The translations under genes were made by a program, and so were the position numbers. Below the pieces are notes generated by a model. That model worked only from the letters and a program-made list of their open reading frames with translations, was not told where the DNA came from and made no database searches. A stretch of DNA of 52,573 nucleotides from an uncultured Oscillospiraceae bacterium (lineage in GTDB: Bacteria > Bacillota > Clostridia > Oscillospirales > Oscillospiraceae): contig CANPWZ010000011.1 of assembly GCA_947585425.1 (NCBI GenBank), forward strand, positions 1-52,573. The letters are read 5' to 3'. Below, piece after piece: positions 34,970-41,730 of this stretch; position 1 is the first letter of the stretch, and each line of letters opens with the position of its first letter.

Positions 34970-35001
34970 CGATCCCCGTCCGAGAGGACGGGGATCGTTT
35001 T
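34970..35001 (+). terminator. Terminator after the EF-G-like gene
   Basis: A perfect 12-bp stem (34970-34981 with 34986-34997), GAGA loop and TTTTATT. The mnmA stop overlaps its end from the other strand. Confidence 0.92.
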
Positions 35002-36091
35002 ATTGTATGCTCTGTCGCTCCAGCGTCTCCCGGATGGCGCCGCCCCCCAGGACCACTCCGTCCCGGTAGAGAACGGCCGCCTGGCCGGGGGTCACCGCCC
35101 GCTGGGGCTCGTGGAAGCGGAGGATCACCCGCTCCCCCTCCGCCGTGACGGTCACCGGCTGCTCTCTCATGCGGTAGCGGGTCTTGACCTCCGCCTCAAA
35201 GGGCCCCTCGGGGGGCAGGGCCATCCAGTTCCAGTCCTCCGCCACGCAGCCGGAACTGTACAGGGCGCTCTCCGGCCCCAGGGTCACCGTGTTGGCCGCC
35301 ATATCCTTGGCGCAGACGTACACCCGCTCCCCGGCGGGTACCCCCAGGCCCCGCCGCTGGCCGATGGTGTACCCGGCGGCCCCCCGGTGGGCGCCCAGCA
35401 CATTGCCGTTTAAGTCGATGAGGTCGCCTGGGACGCTCCTCTCCCCCGTGTGCCGCTCGATGAAGGAGAGATAGTCCCCGTCGGGGACGAAGCAGATGTC
35501 CTGGCTGTCGTGCTTGCGGGCGTTGACGAAGCCCTCGGACTCGGCCAGGTCCCGGACCTCCCCCTTGGTCATCCCCCCCAGGGGGAACAGGGTGTGGGCC
35601 AGCTGGTCCTGGGTCATGGCGTATAGCACATAGCTCTGGTCCCGGCTGAGATCGGCGGCCTTCTGGAGCAGATACCGTCCGCTCTCCTGGATGATCCGGG
35701 CATAGTGCCCCGTGGCGATGTAATCGCACTTCAATTCCTTGGCCCTCTGATATAGCCGCTGGAATTTCAGATAGCGGTTGCAGTCGATGCAGGGGTTGGG
35801 GGTCTCCCCCGCCCGGTAGCTGCGGATAAACTTCTGGATGACCTTCTCCTCGAAGTCGTCCATGAAGTTGAAGGTGTAGTGGGGGATGCCCAGCCGGTAG
35901 CAGACCGCCTTGGCGTCCTCCACGTCGTCCAGGGTGCAGCAGGGGTGGCCCCTGTCCAGGCCCACGTCCTCGTTGCCGAACAGCCGCATGGTGGCGCCGA
36001 TACACTCGTATCCCTGCCGCGTCAGCAGCAGGGCCGCCGCGCTGGAGTCCACTCCGCCGCTCATGGCCACTAAGACCTTCTCCGCCATCAT
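35000..36091 (-). CDS. mnmA: tRNA-specific 2-thiouridylase
   Basis: A 363-residue enzyme with the PP-loop AMSGGVDSSAAA, the first catalytic Cys in NPCIDCNRYLKF and the second in HDSQDICFVPDG, followed by GYTIGQRRGLG. It activates U34 of Lys, Glu and Gln tRNAs with ATP and inserts sulfur. Start: two adjacent ATGs (36091 and 36088) follow GAGGGGGC; either is possible. It has its own consensus promoter, embedded in the terminator hairpin of ybjQ. Confidence 0.96.
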   Translation of the reverse strand: MMAEKVLVAMSGGVDSSAAALLLTRQGYECIGATMRLFGNEDVGLDRGHPCCTLDDVEDAKAVCYRLGIPHYTFNFMDDFEEKVIQKFIRSYRAGETPNPCIDCNRYLKFQRLYQRAKELKCDYIATGHYARIIQESGRYLLQKAADLSRDQSYVLYAMTQDQLAHTLFPLGGMTKGEVRDLAESEGFVNARKHDSQDICFVPDGDYLSFIERHTGERSVPGDLIDLNGNVLGAHRGAAGYTIGQRRGLGVPAGERVYVCAKDMAANTVTLGPESALYSSGCVAEDWNWMALPPEGPFEAEVKTRYRMREQPVTVTAEGERVILRFHEPQRAVTPGQAAVLYRDGVVLGGGAIRETLERQSIQ

Positions 36092-36121
36092 GCCGCCCCC
36101 TCTCATCAAAGTTTCGCTCAA

Positions 36122-36167
36122 ATTATAAGGCCCCGGCCCCTCCCCTGTCAAGGGAAAGGCCGGGGCC
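36122..36167 (-). promoter_or_regulatory. mnmA promoter overlapping the ybjQ terminator hairpin
   Basis: Minus-strand TTGACA (36146-36151), an 18-bp spacer and TATAAT (36122-36127). The -35 lies in the loop of a 10-bp stem, 36129-36138 with 36158-36167, that follows the ybjQ stop. One stretch thus seems to end one transcript and start the next. Confidence 0.7.
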
Positions 36168-36179
36168 GCTGGTTCAGGC

Positions 36180-36497
36180 TCACTTGTACTTCACGGCGGT
36201 ACCGTAGGCCACCACCTCGGCGGCCCCCTGCATCACCGACGACGAGCCGTAGCGGATGTTCAGGATGGCGTCGGCCCCCAGGGCCTCGGCCTCGTCCACC
36301 ATCCGCTTGGTGGCGATCTGCCGGGCCTCGGTGAGCATCTCGGTGTAGCCCACCACCTCGCCGCCGACGAGGGTCTTCATGCCCGCCATAAAGTCCTTGC
36401 CGAAGTGCTTGCACTGGACGGTGGCGCCCTTCACCACCCCCAGGGCCTCGAACGCCCGATCAGAGCCGGGGATATAGTCGATATTGAGCAGCAGCAT
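36180..36497 (-). CDS. YbjQ family (UPF0145, heavy-metal-binding-like) protein
   Basis: A 105-residue protein of the YbjQ fold: MLLLNIDYIPG, VVKGATVQCKHFGKDFMAG, TEARQIATKRMVDEAEALGADAILNIRY and a terminal VVAYGTAVKYK. Members form compact pentamers of unknown role, once named heavy-metal-binding. The start at 36497 is preferred over an ATG 6 nt upstream, since AGGAGG is only 2 nt before that one but 8 nt before this. It follows merR by 21 bp in one operon, so it is probably a target of the MerR regulator. Confidence 0.9.
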   Translation of the reverse strand: MLLLNIDYIPGSDRAFEALGVVKGATVQCKHFGKDFMAGMKTLVGGEVVGYTEMLTEARQIATKRMVDEAEALGADAILNIRYGSSSVMQGAAEVVAYGTAVKYK

Positions 36498-36518
36498 GGT
36501 CATTTCCTCCTATCAAAT

Positions 36519-37169
36519 TCAGTATTTGCTTGCCTCGTCCTCTTCGCCCCTGCCGATCTCCCGGAAGCGCTGGAACAGGGCCGCCAGCACCCCCACGATG
36601 GCCACCGCCGGCACGGCGATCAGAATGGCCAGCGTCCACAGAGGCGGGGCCGCCTCCGGCTCGGCGGCCCAGGCCCACATCATGATCCCGATGGACGCGG
36701 CCATCAGCGCCACTATCACCAGAGCGATGACGGCGGGCGCCACGTAGCGGGTGATCTTGTCGGTCTTTTTCACGTTCACAAACTTGGTCCCCTCCTGTTC
36801 TTTCTGGGCCATCCGCGCCAGCACCCCGTCGGCGTCCAGAGTGTCCAGCCTCGCATGGTCCTCTTTCAGGGAGGCGCACAGGGCCGACATCTCCGCCAGG
36901 CTGGCCTTTCGCCGCTCCAGCTGGATCACGTGCCGGTCCATGGCGTCCTCCAGGGTCAGCTCCCCGGACTTGAGCCGCTTGATCTCCTCGATGGGCACGT
37001 CCAGCATCCGCAGCAGCCGGATCTTTTTCAGCCACTCCACATCGGCCTCGCCGTAGTCCCGGTAGCCGTTGTCGCTGTTGCGGCCCGGGGTGAGCAGCCC
37101 CTCCTTTTCATAAAAGCGGATGTTGCCCTTGGTGATGCCCGCCAGCCGCTCTACCTCGTTGATCTTCAC
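36519..37169 (-). CDS. MerR family regulator with two C-terminal membrane helices
   Basis: A 216-residue protein. Residues 1-70 form the MerR winged helix (VKINEVERLAGITKGNIRFY, then GYRDYGEADVEWLKKIRLLR); a dimerisation coil follows to about 120. Two hydrophobic helices come next (VAPAVIALVIVALMAASIGI and LWTLAILIAVPAVAIVGVL) and a short acidic tail, so the regulator is likely held in the membrane. No metal-binding cysteines of classic MerR are seen. The start is GTG with GGGAGGCG upstream. Its promoter (37194-37224) has the 19-bp MerR-type spacer and dyad; an identical copy precedes yhfC. Confidence 0.9.
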   Translation of the reverse strand: MKINEVERLAGITKGNIRFYEKEGLLTPGRNSDNGYRDYGEADVEWLKKIRLLRMLDVPIEEIKRLKSGELTLEDAMDRHVIQLERRKASLAEMSALCASLKEDHARLDTLDADGVLARMAQKEQEGTKFVNVKKTDKITRYVAPAVIALVIVALMAASIGIMMWAWAAEPEAAPPLWTLAILIAVPAVAIVGVLAALFQRFREIGRGEEDEASKY

Positions 37170-37193
37170 AGCTCTCGCCTCCCTTCTGAGACC

Positions 37194-37224
37194 ACGGTAC
37201 ACCTTCCACCAAGTGGAAGGTCAA
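37194..37224 (-). promoter_or_regulatory. MerR-type promoter/operator, copy 1 (merR-ybjQ)
   Basis: Minus strand: TTGACC (37219-37224), a 19-bp spacer and TACCGT (37194-37199). The spacer region carries a perfect dyad, CCTTCCAC and GTGGAAGG around 3 bp (37202-37220). Long spacers with a central dyad are the hallmark of promoters untwisted by MerR proteins. The -35 overlaps the yhfC stop codon. The surrounding 33 bp (37193-37225) are repeated exactly at 38020-38052. Confidence 0.85.
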
Positions 37225-37970
37225 GCGTTTTTTTGAGCTTTTTTCAAATTTTGATAGACGATCCCCGCGAGGCAGGCCGCCAGCACCGCAACGGCCGCCG
37301 TGGCCGCCTCCGCCGCCGCGATGCCCGCTTTGGCGTTCAGCGTCACCGCCAGGAAGTTGGCCCCCGCGTGGAGCAGGACGGCGGCTGGATACAGCCAGCC
37401 CTTCCCCGGCTGCCGCGCGGCGGCGAACACCAGCACGGAGTTGCTGACGTGGAGGGCCACCGCCAGCACCCGCTCCAGGGCCGTCCAGAGGAACATCCAC
37501 GCTGGAACAGCCGTCACGGTCTCCGCCGCGGACAGCACCGCCGGGTCGGCGACGGCGCCGCTCCCCGCCAGCAGCAGCACAAGCAGGTTGTTCAGCATGG
37601 CGACGCCCACGATCAGCACCGCCTCGGCGCCGCCGTGGCCCGCGCCATAGGCCAGGGCCGTGGCGGGCGCCGTGTGCTTTTTCAGCAGGAACCGGAAGGC
37701 AATGAACCGCCCCGTCTCCTCAAAGAGCCCTGCCGCCAGGCCGCCGTAGAGGCCGTAAATCCAGATATTCCCCTGGATCGCCCCGCCCAGGGGGCCGCCC
37801 AGCACCAGGGCGTGGAGCACCTGTTCCAGCACCAGGGCGGAGACGACGAAGGTCCCCGCGCCCACCCAGAAGGCGGACCACCTTCCCCCTCTCCCGCGGT
37901 ACCACAGCATCAGACCCAGGGGCAGGGCCAGCGTCAGAAGTCCAGTGAATACGATGGCCGCGATCTGCAT
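37221..37970 (-). CDS. YhfC family intramembrane metalloprotease-like protein
   Basis: A 249-residue protein with about eight helices. Conserved polar motifs within helices are EETGRFIAFRFLL (about residue 85), AYGAGHGGAEAVLI, LERVLAVALHVSNSVLVF and a late LLHAGANFLAV. Glu-Glu, His and His/Asn motifs of this kind place YhfC near the CPBP/PrsW intramembrane protease group. The ATG at 37970 is chosen with GAGGAAGTG upstream. It has the same 33-bp MerR-type promoter as merR. Substrate unknown; the neighbouring membrane-anchored MerR is an attractive candidate. Confidence 0.85.
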   Translation of the reverse strand: MQIAAIVFTGLLTLALPLGLMLWYRGRGGRWSAFWVGAGTFVVSALVLEQVLHALVLGGPLGGAIQGNIWIYGLYGGLAAGLFEETGRFIAFRFLLKKHTAPATALAYGAGHGGAEAVLIVGVAMLNNLLVLLLAGSGAVADPAVLSAAETVTAVPAWMFLWTALERVLAVALHVSNSVLVFAAARQPGKGWLYPAAVLLHAGANFLAVTLNAKAGIAAAEAATAAVAVLAACLAGIVYQNLKKAQKNA

Positions 37971-38020
37971 CGCTCTCACTTCCTCTCCGTTTTTTGGGGC
38001 CGGGGCCCCCGTTCAACGTC

Positions 38021-38051
38021 ACGGTACACCTTCCACCAAGTGGAAGGTCAA
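38021..38051 (-). promoter_or_regulatory. MerR-type promoter/operator, copy 2 (yhfC)
   Basis: Minus-strand TTGACC (38046-38051), a 19-bp spacer and TACCGT (38021-38026), with the dyad at 38029-38047. It is identical to copy 1 across 33 bp, while the sequence outside is unrelated, so the conserved block equals the functional site. Confidence 0.85.
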
Positions 38052-38083
38052 GGGGTTTTTGCAAATTTCCCGAAAAATATTTT

Positions 38084-38109
38084 CGGGGCCGGGGAAACCC
38101 CCGGCCCCG
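38084..38109 (-). terminator. Terminator of the GerMN gene
   Basis: An 11-bp GC stem (38084-38094 with 38099-38109), followed on the minus strand by AAAATATTTTT. Confidence 0.7.
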
Positions 38110-38115
38110 CTGTGT

Positions 38116-39000
38116 TCATGCGTCACGGGCCTCGGGCAGCAGCGGGCCGGACAGGTCGATCTCCCCGTAGCGGTCCACGCTCTCCCCCTCCACCAGGATC
38201 TGCACCTGCTCCACCGCGTCCAGGCTGCACAGGGTGTCCACCATGGACTCGATGACCAGCTCCCGCTCCGCCGCCGCCTCCGGCATTTCGCTCAGCAGCG
38301 CGGAGGACACGTTGACCGAGCACACCCCGCCGTCCATCCAGGCGGCGTACACCGTGAGATCCTCGGGCAGAAGGGGCGCCAGGGCGTCTTTGTTCTCCGG
38401 GCCGGCGATCAGGGCCTCCAGCACCGCCTTGGCGGGGGCCTCGTCCTCGGTGAGGCGGAAGGTCCGCACCTCATAACCCAGGCCGCCGCTGACCATGTGG
38501 AAATAGAGGGTGACGGGCACCTCCACCGGCTCCTCCTCCGCGCCGGAGAACACCACGTCCCCCGCCCGGAGCACCCGGCCCGGGGCCTGGCCCTCCACCG
38601 CCACGCTCACCCCGTCCACTCCGCTGATCTGGATGAGGGTCAGGGCCACGCAGTAATCGGCCAGGGTCCGCTCCACCCCCTCCAGCTCGGCGTAGGGGGC
38701 GGACAGCTCCACCCGGGCCACCCGGCTCTCCACCGACCAGTCCAGCAGGACGGTGCCCGCGGGGGCGAAGGGGATCAGTCCGTCCGCCGCGCCGCCGGGG
38801 CCCCGAAGCAGGGCGGCCATCATGGCGGGAACGGTGCTCTCCCCCTCGTAGCCCGTGGAGGATACCGCCGAGGTCAGATCGTCCTCGGCGGTGGGGAACC
38901 ACAGGAAGGGCCCGCCCGCCGCGCCGCCCCGCCTCTGCCCGCAGGCGGACAGAGACAGCAGCAGCGCCGCCAGCAGCAGGGCTGCAAACCGCTTTTTCAT
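38116..39000 (-). CDS. GerMN domain lipoprotein
   Basis: A 294-residue lipoprotein: signal peptide with lipobox LSLSACG (Cys 20), then two GerMN domains, the first around residues 80-160 (ADYCVALTLIQISGVDGVSV) and the second 165-290 (VTLYFHMVSGG to VEQVQILVEG). GerM is a mother-cell lipoprotein of the sporulation channel in Bacillus. Here the gene overlaps the histidine kinase by four bases (ATGA), so it more likely acts with that kinase outside the membrane. The Bacillus yycFG locus likewise pairs a kinase with accessory envelope proteins. Confidence 0.88.
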   Translation of the reverse strand: MKKRFAALLLAALLLSLSACGQRRGGAAGGPFLWFPTAEDDLTSAVSSTGYEGESTVPAMMAALLRGPGGAADGLIPFAPAGTVLLDWSVESRVARVELSAPYAELEGVERTLADYCVALTLIQISGVDGVSVAVEGQAPGRVLRAGDVVFSGAEEEPVEVPVTLYFHMVSGGLGYEVRTFRLTEDEAPAKAVLEALIAGPENKDALAPLLPEDLTVYAAWMDGGVCSVNVSSALLSEMPEAAAERELVIESMVDTLCSLDAVEQVQILVEGESVDRYGEIDLSGPLLPEARDA

Positions 39001-40484
39001 CCCCGGCCGCCCCCTTCCTCCGTGAGGGCGGGGAACTCCGCGAAAAAGATGCTGCCCCGCCCCGCCGGGTTGGGCTCCACGGTGATGTCCCCGTTGTGGA
39101 GGCGGGCGGTCTCCCGGGCGATGGACAGCCCCAGGCCGGTGCCTCCCCGCTCTCTGGACCGGGCCTTGTCCACCCGGTAGAAGCGGTCGAAGATCCTGGG
39201 CAGGTCGTCCTCCGGGATGCCCACGCCGGTGTCGGCCACCGCCAGCACCACCTTGCCCTCCTGCCGGGAGACGGACACGTCCACCCGCCCTCCGGGCACA
39301 TTGTATTTGATGGCGTTCTCGATGAGGTTGAAGGCCACCTGATAGAGGTCGTCCTCGTTGGCCAAAAGGGCGCAGGCGGGCTCCAGCTCCCGGGTGAGGG
39401 TGATGCCGCCGGCCTCGGCCAGGGGCAGCAGCATGTCGGCCACCCGGGCGGCGACCGCCCCCAGCTCCACCGGCTCCCGCTCCCGCTCGGCGCCCGCGTC
39501 CAGCCGGGTGAGGGTGAGCAGCCGCTCGCTGATGCGGGTGAGCCGGTCGGACTCGTCCCCGATGTCGGACACGAACTCCCGCACGGTGTCCATGTCCACG
39601 CTGTCGTTCTGCAAAATGGAGTCGGTGAGCAGGCGGATGGAGGCCAGAGGAGTTTTCAGCTCGTGGGAGGCGTCGGACACAAAGCGGCGGCGGGCCTCCT
39701 CGGTGGTCTGGAGCCGCTCCGCCATCTGGTTGAACTCGCCTGCCAGCTGTGCCATCTCGTCCCCGCCCCGAATCACCGCCCGGTGCTCATACTCGCCTCC
39801 CTGCAGCCGGCGGATAGCCGCCAGCAGCCGGCCGGCGGACCGGGTGAGCGCCTCGGAGAACAGCAGCGCCAGCACCGCCGCCACAAGGCATATGACGATG
39901 GAGATGTTCCGCAGGGTGTTCTGGATGGACAGGAGGATGTCGGCCTGCCCGCTGTCATATTCATAGAGGTAGACGCAGCCCAGCACCTCCCCCCGGTAGA
40001 CCACCGGCACGGCGGCGCGGCTGCGGAAGGCTCCGTCCCGGTACTCCAGCCTCCACACGTCCCGGCCCCCCAGGGCGGCCACCACCTCCCCCATCAGGGC
40101 ATAGTCGCCGGTGCGGTCATCCAGGGTGGAGTTGTCGTAGAGGATGCGGCCCTCCCGGTCCGCCACCAGCACCCGGGTGGCCTGCACCTCCTCCAGCAGC
40201 GCCATGGTCTGCCCAACGCTCTCCCGGGTCAGCGTCTCGGACACGGACAGGGCCGAGCCGATGACCAGCGCCTGCCGGCGCAGGGACGCGGCCTTGGAGG
40301 AGAACACCATGTCCTCCACCATGATCAGGGGATAGGTGTTCATCACGATGATGATGGCTGCCACCACCAGCAGATAGGTGAGGGCGTATTTCACCCGGAT
40401 GGAGCGCCAGAAGGGGACCCGGCTGGCCCGCTCCCGCTTCGCCTGATTTTGGACGTCCGGCTGTCCCGCCGCGGTCTCCGCCAT
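38997..40484 (-). CDS. Sensor histidine kinase (HAMP, PhoR/WalK-like)
   Basis: A 495-residue kinase: first helix at about residue 32 (YALTYLLVVAAIIIVMNTY), extracytoplasmic sensor of about 140 residues, second helix (ISIVICLVAAVLALLF), HAMP, then the H-box SDASHELKTPLASIR, N-box NLIENAIKYN, G1 ADTGVGIPEDDL and G2 GGTGLGLSIA. It autophosphorylates on the H-box His and passes phosphate to the regulator encoded 65 bp upstream. GGGGAGGAGGGAG precedes the ATG. Its stop overlaps the GerMN start. Confidence 0.95.
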   Translation of the reverse strand: MAETAAGQPDVQNQAKRERASRVPFWRSIRVKYALTYLLVVAAIIIVMNTYPLIMVEDMVFSSKAASLRRQALVIGSALSVSETLTRESVGQTMALLEEVQATRVLVADREGRILYDNSTLDDRTGDYALMGEVVAALGGRDVWRLEYRDGAFRSRAAVPVVYRGEVLGCVYLYEYDSGQADILLSIQNTLRNISIVICLVAAVLALLFSEALTRSAGRLLAAIRRLQGGEYEHRAVIRGGDEMAQLAGEFNQMAERLQTTEEARRRFVSDASHELKTPLASIRLLTDSILQNDSVDMDTVREFVSDIGDESDRLTRISERLLTLTRLDAGAEREREPVELGAVAARVADMLLPLAEAGGITLTRELEPACALLANEDDLYQVAFNLIENAIKYNVPGGRVDVSVSRQEGKVVLAVADTGVGIPEDDLPRIFDRFYRVDKARSRERGGTGLGLSIARETARLHNGDITVEPNPAGRGSIFFAEFPALTEEGGGRG

Positions 40485-40549
40485 GGTCTCCCTCCTCCCC
40501 GGCAGTTAATTATCAGAACATTGATCTCACGCGAAACACAGGGCTCCAA

Positions 40550-41242
40550 TCATTGGCCGCTGGCAAAATAGTAGCCCACGCCCCATTTGGTCATGATATA
40601 CTCGGGGTTGGCCGGATCGGGCTCCAGCTTCTCCCGCAGCCGCCGGACATGGACGTCCACCGTGCGGAACTCGCCGATGTACTCATAGCCCCACACCAGG
40701 TTCAGCAGGTTCTCCCGGCTGTACACCCGGCCCGGATTGCGCATGAGCAGGGCCATCAGATCGAACTCCTTGGCGGTGAGCTCCACCCGCGCCCCGTCCC
40801 GGAAGGCGGAGCGCTCCGCCAGATCCAGGGTGATGCTGCCCCGGGTGAGCCGGTCGGCGTCCTTCTTCTGCTGGGCGGCGGTGCCCGCCCGGCGGAGCAG
40901 CGCCCGGATGCGGGCCTTCAGCTCCAGGATGTTGAAGGGCTTGGTGATGTAGTCGTCCGCCCCGCACTCAAAGCCGATGATCTTGTCCGTGTCCTCGCTC
41001 TTGGCGGTGAGCATGATGACCGGCACGTTGGAGAACTCCCGGATCTTCATGCAGGCCTGGAGCCCGTCGATCCGCGGCATCATCAGATCCAAAATGACCA
41101 GGTCGTACTCCCCGGCCCGGGCCTTTTCCACGGCCTCCTCGCCGTCGTAGCCCACATCCACCTCATAGCCCTCGTTCTCCAGGTTGAATTTGATCCCCTT
41201 CACCAGGACCCGCTCGTCGTCCACCACTAAAATCTTTGGCAT
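40550..41242 (-). CDS. Response regulator, OmpR/PhoB family
   Basis: A 230-residue regulator. The receiver domain has VDDERV, phosphoacceptor Asp in LVILDLMMPRIDG, LTAKSED and ITKPFN with the conserved Lys. The C-terminal winged helix has RVELTAKEFDLMALLMRNPG and RTVDVHVRRLREKLE, ending WGVGYYFA. It is the partner of the adjacent kinase; the WalR/YycF-like sequence suggests a role in cell-wall homeostasis. The gene starts 3 bp past the ComEA-like stop. Confidence 0.96.
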   Translation of the reverse strand: MPKILVVDDERVLVKGIKFNLENEGYEVDVGYDGEEAVEKARAGEYDLVILDLMMPRIDGLQACMKIREFSNVPVIMLTAKSEDTDKIIGFECGADDYITKPFNILELKARIRALLRRAGTAAQQKKDADRLTRGSITLDLAERSAFRDGARVELTAKEFDLMALLMRNPGRVYSRENLLNLVWGYEYIGEFRTVDVHVRRLREKLEPDPANPEYIMTKWGVGYYFASGQ

Positions 41243-41245
41243 TTC

Positions 41246-41602
41246 CTATCCTCCAGTCGTCACATAGTCCAGCAGGCCCTCTAATATGCTCTCGCCGATC
41301 CCCTTCACGTTCAGCAGCTCCTCGGGATAGCGGAAGGGGCCGTGCTCCTCCCGGTAGGCGATGATGGCCGCCGCCTTTGCCTCGCCGATGCCGGGGAGGC
41401 TCATCAGGGCCTCCGCGCCGGCGGTGTTGATGTCCACCAGACCGCCCTCTATGGTCTCGCCCCCGGCGGTGGGGACGGCCTCCGGGGCAAGGGCCGCCAG
41501 GGGCCTCCCCGGCAGGGAGCGCAGCCCAAAGATCACCAGCATGGCCGCCAGCGCCGCCAGAACGGCGGCCACCGCGCCCTTTTCCCCTCTGTTCAGCGCC
41601 AC
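41246..41602 (-). CDS. ComEA-like helix-hairpin-helix protein
   Basis: A 118-residue protein starting at GTG after GGGAGGG. It has one N-terminal membrane helix (GAVAAVLAALAAMLVIFGL), a short linker and a C-terminal ComEA double helix-hairpin-helix (VDINTAGAEALMSLPGIGEA, then ELLNVKGIGESI). ComEA binds incoming DNA at the surface during transformation, but isolated copies occur in non-competent clostridia; no comEC is visible here. It is 3 bp upstream of the response regulator and so cotranscribed with the two-component system. Confidence 0.9.
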   Translation of the reverse strand: MALNRGEKGAVAAVLAALAAMLVIFGLRSLPGRPLAALAPEAVPTAGGETIEGGLVDINTAGAEALMSLPGIGEAKAAAIIAYREEHGPFRYPEELLNVKGIGESILEGLLDYVTTGG

Positions 41603-41730
41603 GGAGCCGCCCTCCCTTCGTAAACATTCTGTAAACCGGTTGCGCGGCGGGTAAATCTCTGCTATAATCCTGGCATAGACGCCTGCGGTCACAGTTAGAA
41701 ATAGTATATCACACTTTTCGGGAGATTGAT

